A DNA stretch of 64,000 nt from Bradyrhizobium iriomotense (GCF_030160715.1 NZ_BSOW01000036.1:22429-86428), one strand, 5' to 3'; counted from the first letter of the stretch, positions 8,156-17,110 are shown. Notes: generated by a model not told the origin, from the letters alone. Made by a program: numbers and translations.

Positions 8156-9604
8156 ATGATCAATAGACGTGATTTCGGAAAGATCAGTCTTAGTGCCGGC
8201 CTCGTCGCGACAATGGGACGGCCGGCATGGGCCGCGTCGGCTGCCGACACCGCCGTCAAGGCCGCCCAGCAATACAAGGGACGCACGATCACGATTGTCT
8301 GGGAGGCAGGACTTCAGTCGCTCGATCCCACTCACTTCTCCGGTCCAAAGTGGAAGGAGTTGACCGGGATGGACGTGAAGGTGGTCGAGGTCGCTACTGC
8401 CGAGATGTTCACCAAGATCATGCAAGACTACAAGTCGGGAGCCGGCGCCTATGACGCTCTCAACGTGATTCCAGCCTGGATGCCCGATCTTGCCCAGGCC
8501 GGCGCGCTTGAGGCGCTTGACCCCTATGTCGAGAAATACGGTTACGCCTCCGAGCTACAGACAATTGCGCCGACCTACCGCGACAACCAGATGAAAGTGG
8601 GCGGCAAGATCTACGGCTTCCCCGACGATGGCGACGTTTTCCTGATGTACTATCGGCGCGACCTCTTCGAGGATCCAGCCGTACAGAAGGCCTTCAAGGA
8701 CAAGACAGGCAAGGACCTCGCAGTGCCGAAGACATGGGCGGATTTCGATGTCGTCGGAGCTGGTCTTACGGACGTCCTAAAGGACAAGGGAATCTACGGC
8801 GCCTCCTTCTTCCGGCAGCCCCCCTACGCGATGTACATGTTCGAGGAACGCTTCCGTAATGAAGGCGGCAAGTTCTTCGATCCTGACACCATGAAGGCCA
8901 CGATCAACTCCGATATCGGCGTCAAAGTCTTCACCGCCATGCGCAACGAGAACAGATTCATGCCGCCAGGCGTGGAGCAGTTCGGCTTTGTCGAGAATCT
9001 CGCGACTTTTCTGCAAGGCCAATCGGCCATGACCATCTCCTGGCCACCCTATGGGCGCTGGGCCGAGGGTTATGGTACGGACCAGGAGGCACTGAACTGG
9101 GTCCCGAAGACAACCATCGCAGGCAAGGTGGGTTACGCCCTACCGCCCGGGGGACATCCCGAGCTCGCTGCAGGCTTTGCGTTGTCGGTTTCGTCCACCT
9201 CGAAAAACAAAGATGCCGCCTATCTGTTCATCCAGTGGCTCAACAGCGAAGATGTGAGCCGCCAGCGCGTTCAACTTCCCTATACGCTACGCGATCCGTT
9301 CCGCGACTCGCACTATTCGGATCCTGGCTATCTCGCTCTTTGGCCAAACGCCAAGGACTATCTGGCAGCCTTGAAGCAGGCCTCGCAGACGGGCCTTCTC
9401 GATCTGTCGCTCCTACAGACCGACAAATACGAGGAGGTCATGCGCCAGGCGATTTCAAAGCTCTGGGCGGGCGACGATCCGAAAACGATCCTCGATGCGG
9501 CGGCCGCCCAATGGAACGACATTACGCAGAAAATCGGTGTCGATAAGCAGAAGATGGTCTATGCGGCCTGGGCCGCTGAGTCCGGCGCTTATCCAAAAAC
9601 ATAA
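8156..9604 (+). CDS. ABC transporter extracellular solute-binding protein (family 1), Tat-exported
   Basis: A 482-residue periplasmic binding protein. The ATG at 8156 was chosen because GGGAGG (8145-8150) lies just upstream and the protein then begins with a twin-arginine signal (RRDFGKISLS, cleavage near AWA-AS). The mature part resembles family 1 sugar-binding proteins (YDALNVIPAWMPDLAQAGALE, GKIYGFPDDGDVFLMYYRRDLF, and WLNSEDVSRQRVQLPYTLRD near the C-terminus). It should deliver the locus substrate, probably a sugar, sugar lactone or oligomer, to the following permeases. A hairpin follows the stop codon. Confidence 0.93.
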   Translation: MINRRDFGKISLSAGLVATMGRPAWAASAADTAVKAAQQYKGRTITIVWEAGLQSLDPTHFSGPKWKELTGMDVKVVEVATAEMFTKIMQDYKSGAGAYDALNVIPAWMPDLAQAGALEALDPYVEKYGYASELQTIAPTYRDNQMKVGGKIYGFPDDGDVFLMYYRRDLFEDPAVQKAFKDKTGKDLAVPKTWADFDVVGAGLTDVLKDKGIYGASFFRQPPYAMYMFEERFRNEGGKFFDPDTMKATINSDIGVKVFTAMRNENRFMPPGVEQFGFVENLATFLQGQSAMTISWPPYGRWAEGYGTDQEALNWVPKTTIAGKVGYALPPGGHPELAAGFALSVSSTSKNKDAAYLFIQWLNSEDVSRQRVQLPYTLRDPFRDSHYSDPGYLALWPNAKDYLAALKQASQTGLLDLSLLQTDKYEEVMRQAISKLWAGDDPKTILDAAAAQWNDITQKIGVDKQKMVYAAWAAESGAYPKT

Positions 9605-9616
9605 GCACGCCCCTGC

Positions 9617-9642
9617 CCTCTCCCGCCTTCCAGCGGGAGAGG
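9617..9642 (+). repeat. Hairpin between binding protein and permease genes
   Basis: There is a perfect ten-base stem, CCTCTCCCGC against GCGGGAGAGG, with a six-base loop. It lacks a following T-run, so it is not a classical terminator. In sugar ABC operons a hairpin at this position often stabilises the binding-protein part of the message and lowers expression of the permeases. That role is inferred here. Confidence 0.6.
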
Positions 9643-9699
9643 CTCCGCCCGCAGTCGACGACAGCACGAGGCCAAGCGGAACGCATCCCGACTTCAGCC

Positions 9700-10578
9700 A
9701 TGACCGCCATCGCCCATCCCGACCGCAACTTCAAATACTGGCTGATCTCGCCGGCCATCTTCCTGCTCTTGCTGGTCGGCCTGTTCCCGCTGATCTTCTC
9801 GCTGGTGGTGAGCTTCATGCGCGTCACCATGCTGGAGACCGACACATCCTTTGCCGGATTGGCGAATTATGCCCAGCTCTTTCATGACGCGAGACTATGG
9901 CAGTCGCTCCTCCACACGGTGCTCATTATGGTCATAGCGCTGCCGGTCGAGCTGCTCCTCGGCCTCGCCATGGCCTATCTGTTCCTCGACCGCTTACCCG
10001 GTCGCCAGCTTCTGGTTTCGCTGCTGGTGCTGCCAACAATCATCTCACCGATCGTCGCCGGCGCCACATGGCGGCTCTTGTTCGATAACCGATATGGGCC
10101 GATCAACCAGATCATTGGCTGGTTCGCTGGCCACCCTGTGCCCGCACTGTGGACAGTCAATCCCGGACTCGTCTATCCCGCCATCATCTTCTGTGAGATC
10201 TGGCAGTGGACGCCGTTCATGTTCCTGATCTTGCTCGCCGCCCTTTCCAATGTCGACCGCTCGTTGACCGAGGCCGCTGAGATTGACGGAGCGCGGTTCT
10301 GGCGCAGCTTCCGCTACGTTGTCCTCCCCGCAATCTTTCCGGTCATGTCGATCGCCATTCTGATCCGCGGCCTCGACCTCTTCCGCATCTTCGACATCAT
10401 CTGGGCACTCACGGCGGGCGGTCCCGGCACGATGACCGAGACCATTTCGGTCTATACCTATGTCCAGGGCTTCAGGCAGTTCGAAACGAGCTACACGGCG
10501 GCGATCGCCTTCCTTGTCATCGCGCTTCTCACCGTCATCGTGACCTGGGCCATTCGGCGCATGGGGCTGGCAAAATGA
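9700..10578 (+). CDS. ABC sugar transporter permease, MalF type
   Basis: A 292-residue integral membrane protein with about six hydrophobic segments, the first near residues 12-36 (WLISPAIFLLLLVGLFPLIFS). The cytoplasmic EAA loop is clear (LTEAAEIDGARFWRSFRYVVLP). This is the MalF/UgpA type inner-membrane subunit (CUT1 family) that pairs with the downstream MalG-type permease. It overlaps that gene by four bases (ATGA), indicating translational coupling. Confidence 0.94.
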   Translation: MTAIAHPDRNFKYWLISPAIFLLLLVGLFPLIFSLVVSFMRVTMLETDTSFAGLANYAQLFHDARLWQSLLHTVLIMVIALPVELLLGLAMAYLFLDRLPGRQLLVSLLVLPTIISPIVAGATWRLLFDNRYGPINQIIGWFAGHPVPALWTVNPGLVYPAIIFCEIWQWTPFMFLILLAALSNVDRSLTEAAEIDGARFWRSFRYVVLPAIFPVMSIAILIRGLDLFRIFDIIWALTAGGPGTMTETISVYTYVQGFRQFETSYTAAIAFLVIALLTVIVTWAIRRMGLAK

Positions 10579-11414
10579 AAGGCGTACCGTTTCATCGTCG
10601 AAAGGAAACGAAGCTCGTCTTGCGCTATCTCATCGCGGCGTTCCTCGTCGTCATCTTTGTCTTTCCGATCTACTGGCTGTTTGCCATTTCGTTCAAGACG
10701 CCAGCCGAGATCTTCGCTTTTCCGCCGGTGTGGTATCCGAAGAGCATCCAGTTCAATAATTATGCGGTGCTGTTCAAGGATGGCGATGCCAAAACGGTCG
10801 GCAACAGCCTGGTACTTGCTTCGGTATCCACCTTGTTCGCCATGATCTTCGGCACCATCGCCGCCTACTCGCTGGTGCGTTTCAAGACAGGCGGCGAAAA
10901 CCTCGCCGTATGGATCATATCGCAGCGCATGATGCCTCCCGTGGCCATCGCATTCCCGATCTTCCTCTTCTATGTCTGGCTCGGCTGGGTCGATACCTAC
11001 ATCGGGCTCATCATCCTCTATACGGCGTTCAGCCTGCCCTATGTGATCTGGATGATGCGCGGCTATATCGAGGAGATCCCGCTAGAGCTCGAAGAGAGCG
11101 CTCTCATCGATGGCTGCAATCGTTGGGAGGTCCTGTGGAAGGTGGTGCTTCCGATGGCGCGCTCCGGGCTGTTCGCCACCGCCGTCTTCACTTTCGTCTT
11201 TTCCTGGAACGACTTTCTGTTTGCACTGATCCTCACGCGCACCGAGGTCATGACCTACACGGTACAGGTCACGCATTACTTTGGCGGCCAATCGAACTTC
11301 TGGTCCAAGATCGCCGCGATGTCGGTGCTCGGGACCATTCCCGTGTTCATCACCGTCGCAACGCTGCAGCGCTATCTCGTCCGCGGCATATCCATGGGCG
11401 CAGTCAAGGGTTAA
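10575..11414 (+). CDS. ABC sugar transporter permease, MalG type
   Basis: A 279-residue membrane protein with six likely spans and a conserved EAA-type loop (LEESALIDGCNRWEVLWKVVLPMA). An early FPIYWLFAISFKTPAE segment is typical of CUT1 MalG/UgpE permeases. It partners with the preceding permease and the ATPase that starts three bases after its stop codon. Confidence 0.94.
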   Translation: MKGVPFHRRKETKLVLRYLIAAFLVVIFVFPIYWLFAISFKTPAEIFAFPPVWYPKSIQFNNYAVLFKDGDAKTVGNSLVLASVSTLFAMIFGTIAAYSLVRFKTGGENLAVWIISQRMMPPVAIAFPIFLFYVWLGWVDTYIGLIILYTAFSLPYVIWMMRGYIEEIPLELEESALIDGCNRWEVLWKVVLPMARSGLFATAVFTFVFSWNDFLFALILTRTEVMTYTVQVTHYFGGQSNFWSKIAAMSVLGTIPVFITVATLQRYLVRGISMGAVKG

Positions 11415-11417
11415 CTC

Positions 11418-12491
11418 GTGTCAGACCTGAAGCTTACCGGGCTCCACAAGCACTACGGCACATACCATGCCGTCAAGGGAATCGATCTTGAGGTGCCCTC
11501 GGGCGAATTCACGGTACTGGTTGGTCCATCGGGATGCGGCAAATCAACTCTGCTCCGCACCATAGCAGGACTCGAGGAAGCGAGCGCTGGCACCGTTGAA
11601 ATTGGCGGAAAGAACGTCACGTGGGCACGCCCGCGCGATCGCGACATCGCAATGGTGTTCCAGAACTATGCGCTCTATCCCTATCTCAACGTTTACGAGA
11701 ACATAGCATTTGGCTTGCGGGCGAGGAGAGTTGCATCCACCCAAATAGACAAACGCGTGAAGCGTGCCGCCGACATGCTCGGCATCGCGCAGCTTCTCGA
11801 CCGATTTCCACGTGAGCTTTCTGGTGGCCAGCGCCAGCGCGTCGCGATCGGCCGCGCGATCGTTCGCGACGCGCTGCTATTTCTATTCGATGAACCGCTG
11901 AGCAATCTCGATGCCCAGCTTCGCGACGACATGCGGGTTGAAATCAAACGGCTCCACCACGAGCTCGGCCGCACCATCATCTACGTCACTCACGACCAGA
12001 TCGAGGCGATGACGCTCGCTGACCGCATCGCGCTGCTGCGCGACGGCAGGATTGAACAGCTCGGCACGCCGCTCGATTTGTTCGAGCGGCCAGCAACGCG
12101 CTTCGTGGCCGGCTTCCTCGGCAGCCCGAAGATGAACTTCCTTTCTGCCACCATCGAAGCCGGCGAAGTGATCCTTCGCGACGGAACGAGGCTCCCCCTG
12201 CCCGCCGCGCGCAACGCGATTAACGGCCAGGCCGTCGTTTTGGGGCTCAGGCCTCAGCACATTGCCAAGGCGGGTGCGAGCGCTGCGCCGGGTCACGCGC
12301 AACTGGCCGCCACCGTTGAGCTCGTCCAACCGACCGGCTCGCGGGTGCAGGTCAACATCCCGCTCGGCGGAATCAGCATCACCGCGGAATTCGCAGCCCA
12401 CGAGGTCACCACTCCGGGCGAACAGGTCCGCATCGACATCGACATGACCCGCGCCGTTCTGATCGATCCGCAAACTGACAAGGTCATTTGA
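11418..12491 (+). CDS. ABC transporter ATP-binding protein (UgpC/MsmK type)
   Basis: A 357-residue ATPase starting at GTG. Walker A (GPSGCGKST) is at 36-44, the signature LSGGQ at 134-138, Walker B (LLFLFDEP) ends at 160, and the H-loop is VTHDQ. The C-terminal part after about residue 235 is a TOBE/OB-type regulatory domain of sugar ATPases (VVLGLRPQHI). It energises the two preceding permeases. The next gene starts ten bases downstream, so the lactonase-like protein is almost certainly in the same transcript. Confidence 0.95.
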   Translation: MSDLKLTGLHKHYGTYHAVKGIDLEVPSGEFTVLVGPSGCGKSTLLRTIAGLEEASAGTVEIGGKNVTWARPRDRDIAMVFQNYALYPYLNVYENIAFGLRARRVASTQIDKRVKRAADMLGIAQLLDRFPRELSGGQRQRVAIGRAIVRDALLFLFDEPLSNLDAQLRDDMRVEIKRLHHELGRTIIYVTHDQIEAMTLADRIALLRDGRIEQLGTPLDLFERPATRFVAGFLGSPKMNFLSATIEAGEVILRDGTRLPLPAARNAINGQAVVLGLRPQHIAKAGASAAPGHAQLAATVELVQPTGSRVQVNIPLGGISITAEFAAHEVTTPGEQVRIDIDMTRAVLIDPQTDKVI

Positions 12492-12501
12492 GGAAGCCGC
12501 C

Positions 12502-14466
12502 ATGGCCCAGAAGAAGCCGACCCGTGCTGTTAAGCTCTTCGGAACCGAAGCCCCTGACGGTAAACGCCGCGAATTGAGAGCGGGACCAATCTCGGCAGTC
12601 TTCGACAGCGGCGCCTTGCGCTACATCCGCTATCACGGCGAAGAAGTCTTGCGCGGAATTGCCTATCTCGTGCGCGACAAGGACTGGGGTACCTATACTC
12701 CGGCAATCGAGAACCTGAAGATCCGCCAAAGCAAGAACGGCTTTGCCATCGCTTATCACGCCACCTGCAGGGACCAGAACCAGGCGATCCGTTATTCCGC
12801 GCAGATCGACGCAAGCGGTGATGGGACACTGAAGTTCTCGGCAGAAGCAACACCGCTTTCCGACTTCCTCACCAATAGGACGGGCTTTGTCGTGCTGCAT
12901 CCGCTAGCAGGAACGGTGGGACGACCGGTTGAAGTCGTGCACACGGATGGCAAGAGAGAAAAACGTAAGTTTCCGAAATTCATCAGCCCAGGTCAGCCTA
13001 TCTTCGAAATCCGCTCACTTAAGCACGAGCCATTGTCCGGAGTTGCGGTGACCGTCCTTATGGAGGGAAACAAGTTCGAGATGGAGGACCATCGAAACTG
13101 GATGGATGCCTCCTACAAGACCTATGTGTGCTCTCTGCTCGATCCCTGGCCGTACACGCTCGAGCGAGGCAAGAGCTTCAGCCAGTCAATCACACTCACA
13201 GTCTCGGGCAAACCGCCCAAATCTAGGCCAAGGACCTCCGATGCCGGCACGACCATAACCCTTGGGGGCACGAAAGGCCGCATCCCGCAAATCGGCGTCG
13301 GCGTGCCGATGGCGGAAGCCGCAGCGGCACTCGAGGCTGTGGACTTCATCGCCGCGGCGAAGCCTCAGGCGCTCGTTTGTCAGATCGACGGACGCGAGCA
13401 AGGACAGGAAGAGGCCGCCGCAAGCTTCCGCGATCTGTCAAGCCAGACAGGAGCTCCGGTCACACTTGAGATCATTTTGCCGGCCAGGGAGCCTGCCGAT
13501 AAGGAAGTGGCAGCGATCGCGAGCGAAGTGAATGCTGCGGGGCTCACACCCGCGTCCGTTGTCATCACCCAGATGCACGATCTCAAATCGTTTCAGCCCA
13601 ACACACCGAGACCCTGGGGGCCCACCTACGAGGAAATGGCGACGGCGACCCGAGCCTCTTTCCCGAATGCACTGCTTGGTGGTGGCATGCTCTCCTATTT
13701 CACCGAACTGAACCGCAAGCCGGTGCCAAGGGGCGTGTTTGACTTCATCACGCACACCGGCTGCCCAATTGTGCATGCGCCAGACGACATCTCGGTCATG
13801 GAGACGCTTGAGACCCTTCCGTGGATATTCGCTTCAGCACGCGCTATGATCGGCAAGGTACCCTATCACATCGGGCCGACCAGTATTCCATGTCGTGACA
13901 ACCCTTATGGCGCTGCTGTTGCGCCCAACCCCGACAACAGGCGGGTCTGTCTCTCCGATTTAGATCCTCGACAGCGCGGCCTGTTCGCCGCCGCATGGAA
14001 CCTCGGCTATGTGTCGGCAGCGGCAAGAGCCGGTGTCGACGCCGTGGCCCTCGGCTCTGCCACCGGATCCCAAGGGATGATCTATCGCAAATTGGCCCAT
14101 GCGCAGCCGTGGTTCGACGGCCGCGACGCCAGACTCTTCCCAATCTATCATGTGATTGCAGGTCTTGCCGCTGCCAGCGGAGCAAGACGCATCGATACGG
14201 ATTCGTCTGCACCCTCAAAGCTTGCCGCTCTTGCCCATCGCAACAAGGCTGGTGACGTGCTTTGGCTTGCCAACCTGTCAGGGGAACCTCAACGCCTGAA
14301 GGTCAAGGGCTTCGATGGCCGTGCCAGACTGGACGTTCTCGACGAAAAAAGCTTTGAAGCGGCGGTGCACGATCCCGCCTGGCTCAACAGCGACAGCGCG
14401 TTTATCCGCAAGGTGGGAACCTTTGAGCTTCCGTCCTATGGGATTGTCCGAATAAAGAGCGCCTGA
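12502..14466 (+). CDS. Large sugar-lactonase-like protein (resembles D-apionate lactonase)
   Basis: A 654-residue protein that looks like the D-apionate lactonase (ApnL) family. It has an N-terminal beta-rich domain (about 1-240; LRYIRYHGEEVLRGIAYLVRD), a middle TIM-barrel-like domain (about 250-560; HTGCPIVHAPDDISVMETLE, PYHIGPTSIPCRDNPYG) and a short C-terminal beta domain. ApnL opens the lactone of apionate during apiose breakdown. Assignment is from remembered motifs and architecture, not from alignment. It has no signal peptide, so it should act in the cytoplasm on imported substrate. It is the last gene of the transporter operon. The other known apionate enzymes (oxidoisomerase, decarboxylase) are not in view, so the real lactone may differ. 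Confidence 0.68.
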   Translation: MAQKKPTRAVKLFGTEAPDGKRRELRAGPISAVFDSGALRYIRYHGEEVLRGIAYLVRDKDWGTYTPAIENLKIRQSKNGFAIAYHATCRDQNQAIRYSAQIDASGDGTLKFSAEATPLSDFLTNRTGFVVLHPLAGTVGRPVEVVHTDGKREKRKFPKFISPGQPIFEIRSLKHEPLSGVAVTVLMEGNKFEMEDHRNWMDASYKTYVCSLLDPWPYTLERGKSFSQSITLTVSGKPPKSRPRTSDAGTTITLGGTKGRIPQIGVGVPMAEAAAALEAVDFIAAAKPQALVCQIDGREQGQEEAAASFRDLSSQTGAPVTLEIILPAREPADKEVAAIASEVNAAGLTPASVVITQMHDLKSFQPNTPRPWGPTYEEMATATRASFPNALLGGGMLSYFTELNRKPVPRGVFDFITHTGCPIVHAPDDISVMETLETLPWIFASARAMIGKVPYHIGPTSIPCRDNPYGAAVAPNPDNRRVCLSDLDPRQRGLFAAAWNLGYVSAAARAGVDAVALGSATGSQGMIYRKLAHAQPWFDGRDARLFPIYHVIAGLAAASGARRIDTDSSAPSKLAALAHRNKAGDVLWLANLSGEPQRLKVKGFDGRARLDVLDEKSFEAAVHDPAWLNSDSAFIRKVGTFELPSYGIVRIKSA

Positions 14467-14768
14467 TCTTTCATTAGCACTAGACTGCGCGCCGATCATC
14501 TCAGAGGGGTTTGCGCGACAGTCGACGCGATCTTGACGCGATATTCGTGGGCGATGTTCGCCCGCACGCTCGACAGCGACCGCTACTCGCAAATGATCAT
14601 CGGCGCATTGCCTTGCCACGGGTCGAGCCTGATGCCGTCGAGCGTCGAGAATACGCCCGCCTCGACTGTGTCATAGCCGGTGTGGTCATTGATCGATCCC
14701 TCGGGCGGGGATGCGGTGAAGGCGATGCTCAATGGATGAGGCACGCCTCCCCCCCTTACGCTCGCACG
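14467..14768. other. Gene-poor gap with a possible coding remnant on the minus strand
   Basis: There is no intact gene. On the minus strand a frame from about 14742 to a stop at 14583-14585 reads smoothly (GYDTVEAGVFSTLDGIRLDP and onward) and looks like the C-terminal tail of a lost protein, but I cannot name the family. The plus-strand frame through here is a shadow. Confidence 0.3.
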
Positions 14769-14954
14769 CTAGCGGCGATGGCCAAGGCTGATCCCGAGTT
14801 TGAGCGCCTTCTGGCGCAACGATCCTACACTGCGTTTCGTCAATTTTGCGATTTTAGCTACGGGGGTCTTAGCTTTCGAATGCGCTCGCAGCTCTTTGAT
14901 GTCTGCCCTGGTATACTCACGGCGCACCACCTTCTTTTTGGTCTTCTTGGCCAT
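14769..14954 (-). CDS. Small basic protein with helix-turn-helix-like C-terminus
   Basis: A 61-residue basic protein beginning with a Lys-rich stretch (MAKKTKKKVVRREYT). The region IAKLTKRSVGSLRQKALKLG resembles a helix-turn-helix. Similar small proteins are common in Bradyrhizobium. The start at 14954 (the second of two adjacent ATGs) is preferred because GGAG lies five bases upstream. The longer frame to 15008 has no support. Its function is unknown, with nucleic-acid binding only a guess from charge and shape. Confidence 0.7.
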   Translation of the reverse strand: MAKKTKKKVVRREYTRADIKELRAHSKAKTPVAKIAKLTKRSVGSLRQKALKLGISLGHRR

Positions 14955-15262
14955 CATCACTCCGATTGGTTGGGAGCGGCCTTCTAACACGAGTGGCTCG
15001 TTCTGCAACTCGCCCTCCCCCTTGCGCTCGTTCTCTGGTTGCGAAAGGATAAGCGATCATCGGTGCGAGCATCTAAATGCGTGGTCTGGCACCAAGCGTC
15101 ATAGCCGGTGCAATGACTTGCGTGACGGGCGTTAATGCACAGCAGGAAGCTCTCACCGCAAGGGTGTCGGCAATCAGAGTGCGCCGGCAGCCTCCCCTTG
15201 ATCGATACTAGCGTGAGCAAGCACACCTTTAGGCCCGTCATCAAACCTAGAGGAGACACTAG
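14955..15262. other. Intergenic region before the channel gene, nothing recognised
   Basis: About 300 bases with no convincing frame. A 91-codon minus-strand frame here is Cys/His/Arg-rich and matches nothing known. The right end carries the ribosome site of the channel gene (GAGGAGA). Confidence 0.5.
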
Positions 15263-16384
15263 ATGGACGACCCAACGAGAGCACTGCTGAAGTCTACCGG
15301 CATGAATGTGGGGTGGCTGCTTTCTAGTGGGTTCTTTTATTGGCTCGTGACTCCATCGCCTGCGACCACCTTACTTTCATTTGTTGCGGCTATCGGCTCG
15401 GGTCTGCTGGTTTGGCTGGCCATCCGGATTTTCTTGCTGTGGTTCGAAAATATAAAGAAACACCCGCCCGCCAATTTCGCGGTGCCCGCTATAGCCCTCG
15501 CCGTCTATTTCTTCCTTCTGATCGCTATGTGGTCCTACTTCTACGTCTTTCTTGCGCGGACCGCAGAGGACGCACACTTTCCCTTCTGCTCTGGCGCGGA
15601 TCCGATCGATCCGAAACAATTCGGCATTATCGATTCCATCTATTTCACCGTTATCTCCTTTGCCACGGTCGGTTACGGAGATATCTACGCGTGCACAAGC
15701 CGATCGCGCTGGGCGCTCGTGGCGGAACTTTCGAATGTCGTGACGATCGGTTTCATCGGGCTTCCTGCCCTAGTGAACTTGGTGATCGAACTTGCGCAGC
15801 GGAAGTTTGAAAGCAGCAAATCCACCAATAGTGGCAGGGATTTACCCTTTGCCACGGGCACGTTGGTCATCGGTATGGCAATTATCGCGCTCGCTGTGCC
15901 GGTGACGTACGAAATTCTAATCGCGCGAAATACGGCCGACGGCAAGATTATGCAGATATACGCTGGGATCAGCGCTGTCATGCTCATCTCAATCGCGTTC
16001 GGCGCGCTCACGGTGGCGACTAACCAGATGCTGGGCGGGCGCGACGCGCGGTCGATATTGCTCAAGCGCGCGATCCAGCTTGTCCTGTTGGCCTACGCGC
16101 TTTTTGTCGAGGGCTTCGCCTATCTTTACCTTCTTATTGATCGGCCCGACGCGAACGCCTTCACCTTCGCAAGAAGCGCCGAGCATCGACTCGATTTCGG
16201 GAGCGCGAGTTACCTCAGCCTGACGACGCTCACGACGACGGGATTTGGCGACATCGCGCCACTATCGCCGACAGCGCGCATCGCAACGATCGGGGAAATT
16301 ATGGTCGGGATAGTGTTTACCATGCTCGCTTTCGGGCTCGTCATTTCTGGCATCGTGAGCCAGCGAATGCAAAGGCGCGTATGA
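15263..16384 (+). CDS. Two-pore potassium channel family membrane protein
   Basis: A 373-residue membrane protein with about eight hydrophobic spans and two separate pore motifs. A canonical K+ selectivity filter TVGYGD lies at 135-140 and a second filter TTGFGD at 325-330, each preceded by a pore helix and followed by a membrane span. One polypeptide thus carries two Ion_trans_2-like pore units, as in eukaryotic two-pore channels, so a dimer would form one pore. No RCK/TrkA-N regulatory domain is visible. GAGGAGA lies about eight bases before the ATG. It stands alone between gene-poor stretches. Confidence 0.9.
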   Translation: MDDPTRALLKSTGMNVGWLLSSGFFYWLVTPSPATTLLSFVAAIGSGLLVWLAIRIFLLWFENIKKHPPANFAVPAIALAVYFFLLIAMWSYFYVFLARTAEDAHFPFCSGADPIDPKQFGIIDSIYFTVISFATVGYGDIYACTSRSRWALVAELSNVVTIGFIGLPALVNLVIELAQRKFESSKSTNSGRDLPFATGTLVIGMAIIALAVPVTYEILIARNTADGKIMQIYAGISAVMLISIAFGALTVATNQMLGGRDARSILLKRAIQLVLLAYALFVEGFAYLYLLIDRPDANAFTFARSAEHRLDFGSASYLSLTTLTTTGFGDIAPLSPTARIATIGEIMVGIVFTMLAFGLVISGIVSQRMQRRV

Positions 16385-16456
16385 TCCAGACACGTCGTTG
16401 ATTTGCCGGTCGGTGCTCTACGGATAGGCCCCGCTGAGCCGCGAAAAGTCGACGGC

Positions 16457-16591
16457 TCAAATGGTAGCGGACTGAATAACGAGTGTCACACGATGCTGCG
16501 ACTCGGTTCGGAGCGAATTGTATTCCGCGAGAAGAACTGCAACTCGGTCTCTATTCGGCAACTTGTCTTCTGTGCTTTCGATACTCACCAT
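16457..16591 (-). pseudogene. Short, probably truncated copy of a small Bradyrhizobium protein
   Basis: The ATG at 16591 has a strong GAGGAG ribosome site, and the 44-residue product contains RVAVLLAEYNSLRTE. That motif is typical of the start of longer small membrane proteins in this group. The expected membrane segment after the motif is missing and the frame ends quickly, so this is probably a truncated or frameshifted copy. It could instead be a real micro-protein. Confidence 0.4.
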
Positions 16592-16845
16592 AGGCTCCTC
16601 GATGGCACTACTTTGTAACACGCCAGCCGCTTGGAACCGGACACGAAGTCCTTTCTTACACGAAGCATTCGCCAGAGAATCTCTGCTGGTCATGGCGATC
16701 TTTTGGGGTCGCACTGAACGCCCCTTGCGCTCGACTTCCGATCAGGCTGGGGAAATCTAGCTTTAGGTCAGCGCCTCTGCATTTTCCGAATCGGCAATCC
16801 GTGCTCGCTCTTGCCTAAAGGCTTTACATTTCTGGGTGTACCCGC

Positions 16846-16998
16846 GTGAGCCAGCTTGTCTCAGTGCTTTTGCTTGCCACCGCGCTGACCCTGACCTTAT
16901 TCGTCGGAGTGGCAGCCTGGCGACTTTCGGCCGACGCGGACGCCGACATCACCGCCACGATTCCACACCAAGAATACGGCTGGAGGCTGAGGCGGTGA
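16846..16998 (+). CDS. Possible 50-residue single-span membrane peptide
   Basis: A GTG-started frame encodes a short peptide with one hydrophobic segment (LVSVLLLATALTLTLFVGVA) followed by an acidic and then basic tail. No good ribosome site is present. The hydrophobic composition is suggestive, but a gene this short cannot be proved by eye. Confidence 0.3.
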   Translation: MSQLVSVLLLATALTLTLFVGVAAWRLSADADADITATIPHQEYGWRLRR

Positions 16999-17110
16999 AG
17001 CATCCCCCCTGCGGTCGCTCGGATCGCGACGCGCTACGGTCTTGTAGTAGCGCCATCCTAGACTTTGTCTCGGACTTCACTCAGACCCTCATCTGCATCA
17101 TGTTGCCACC

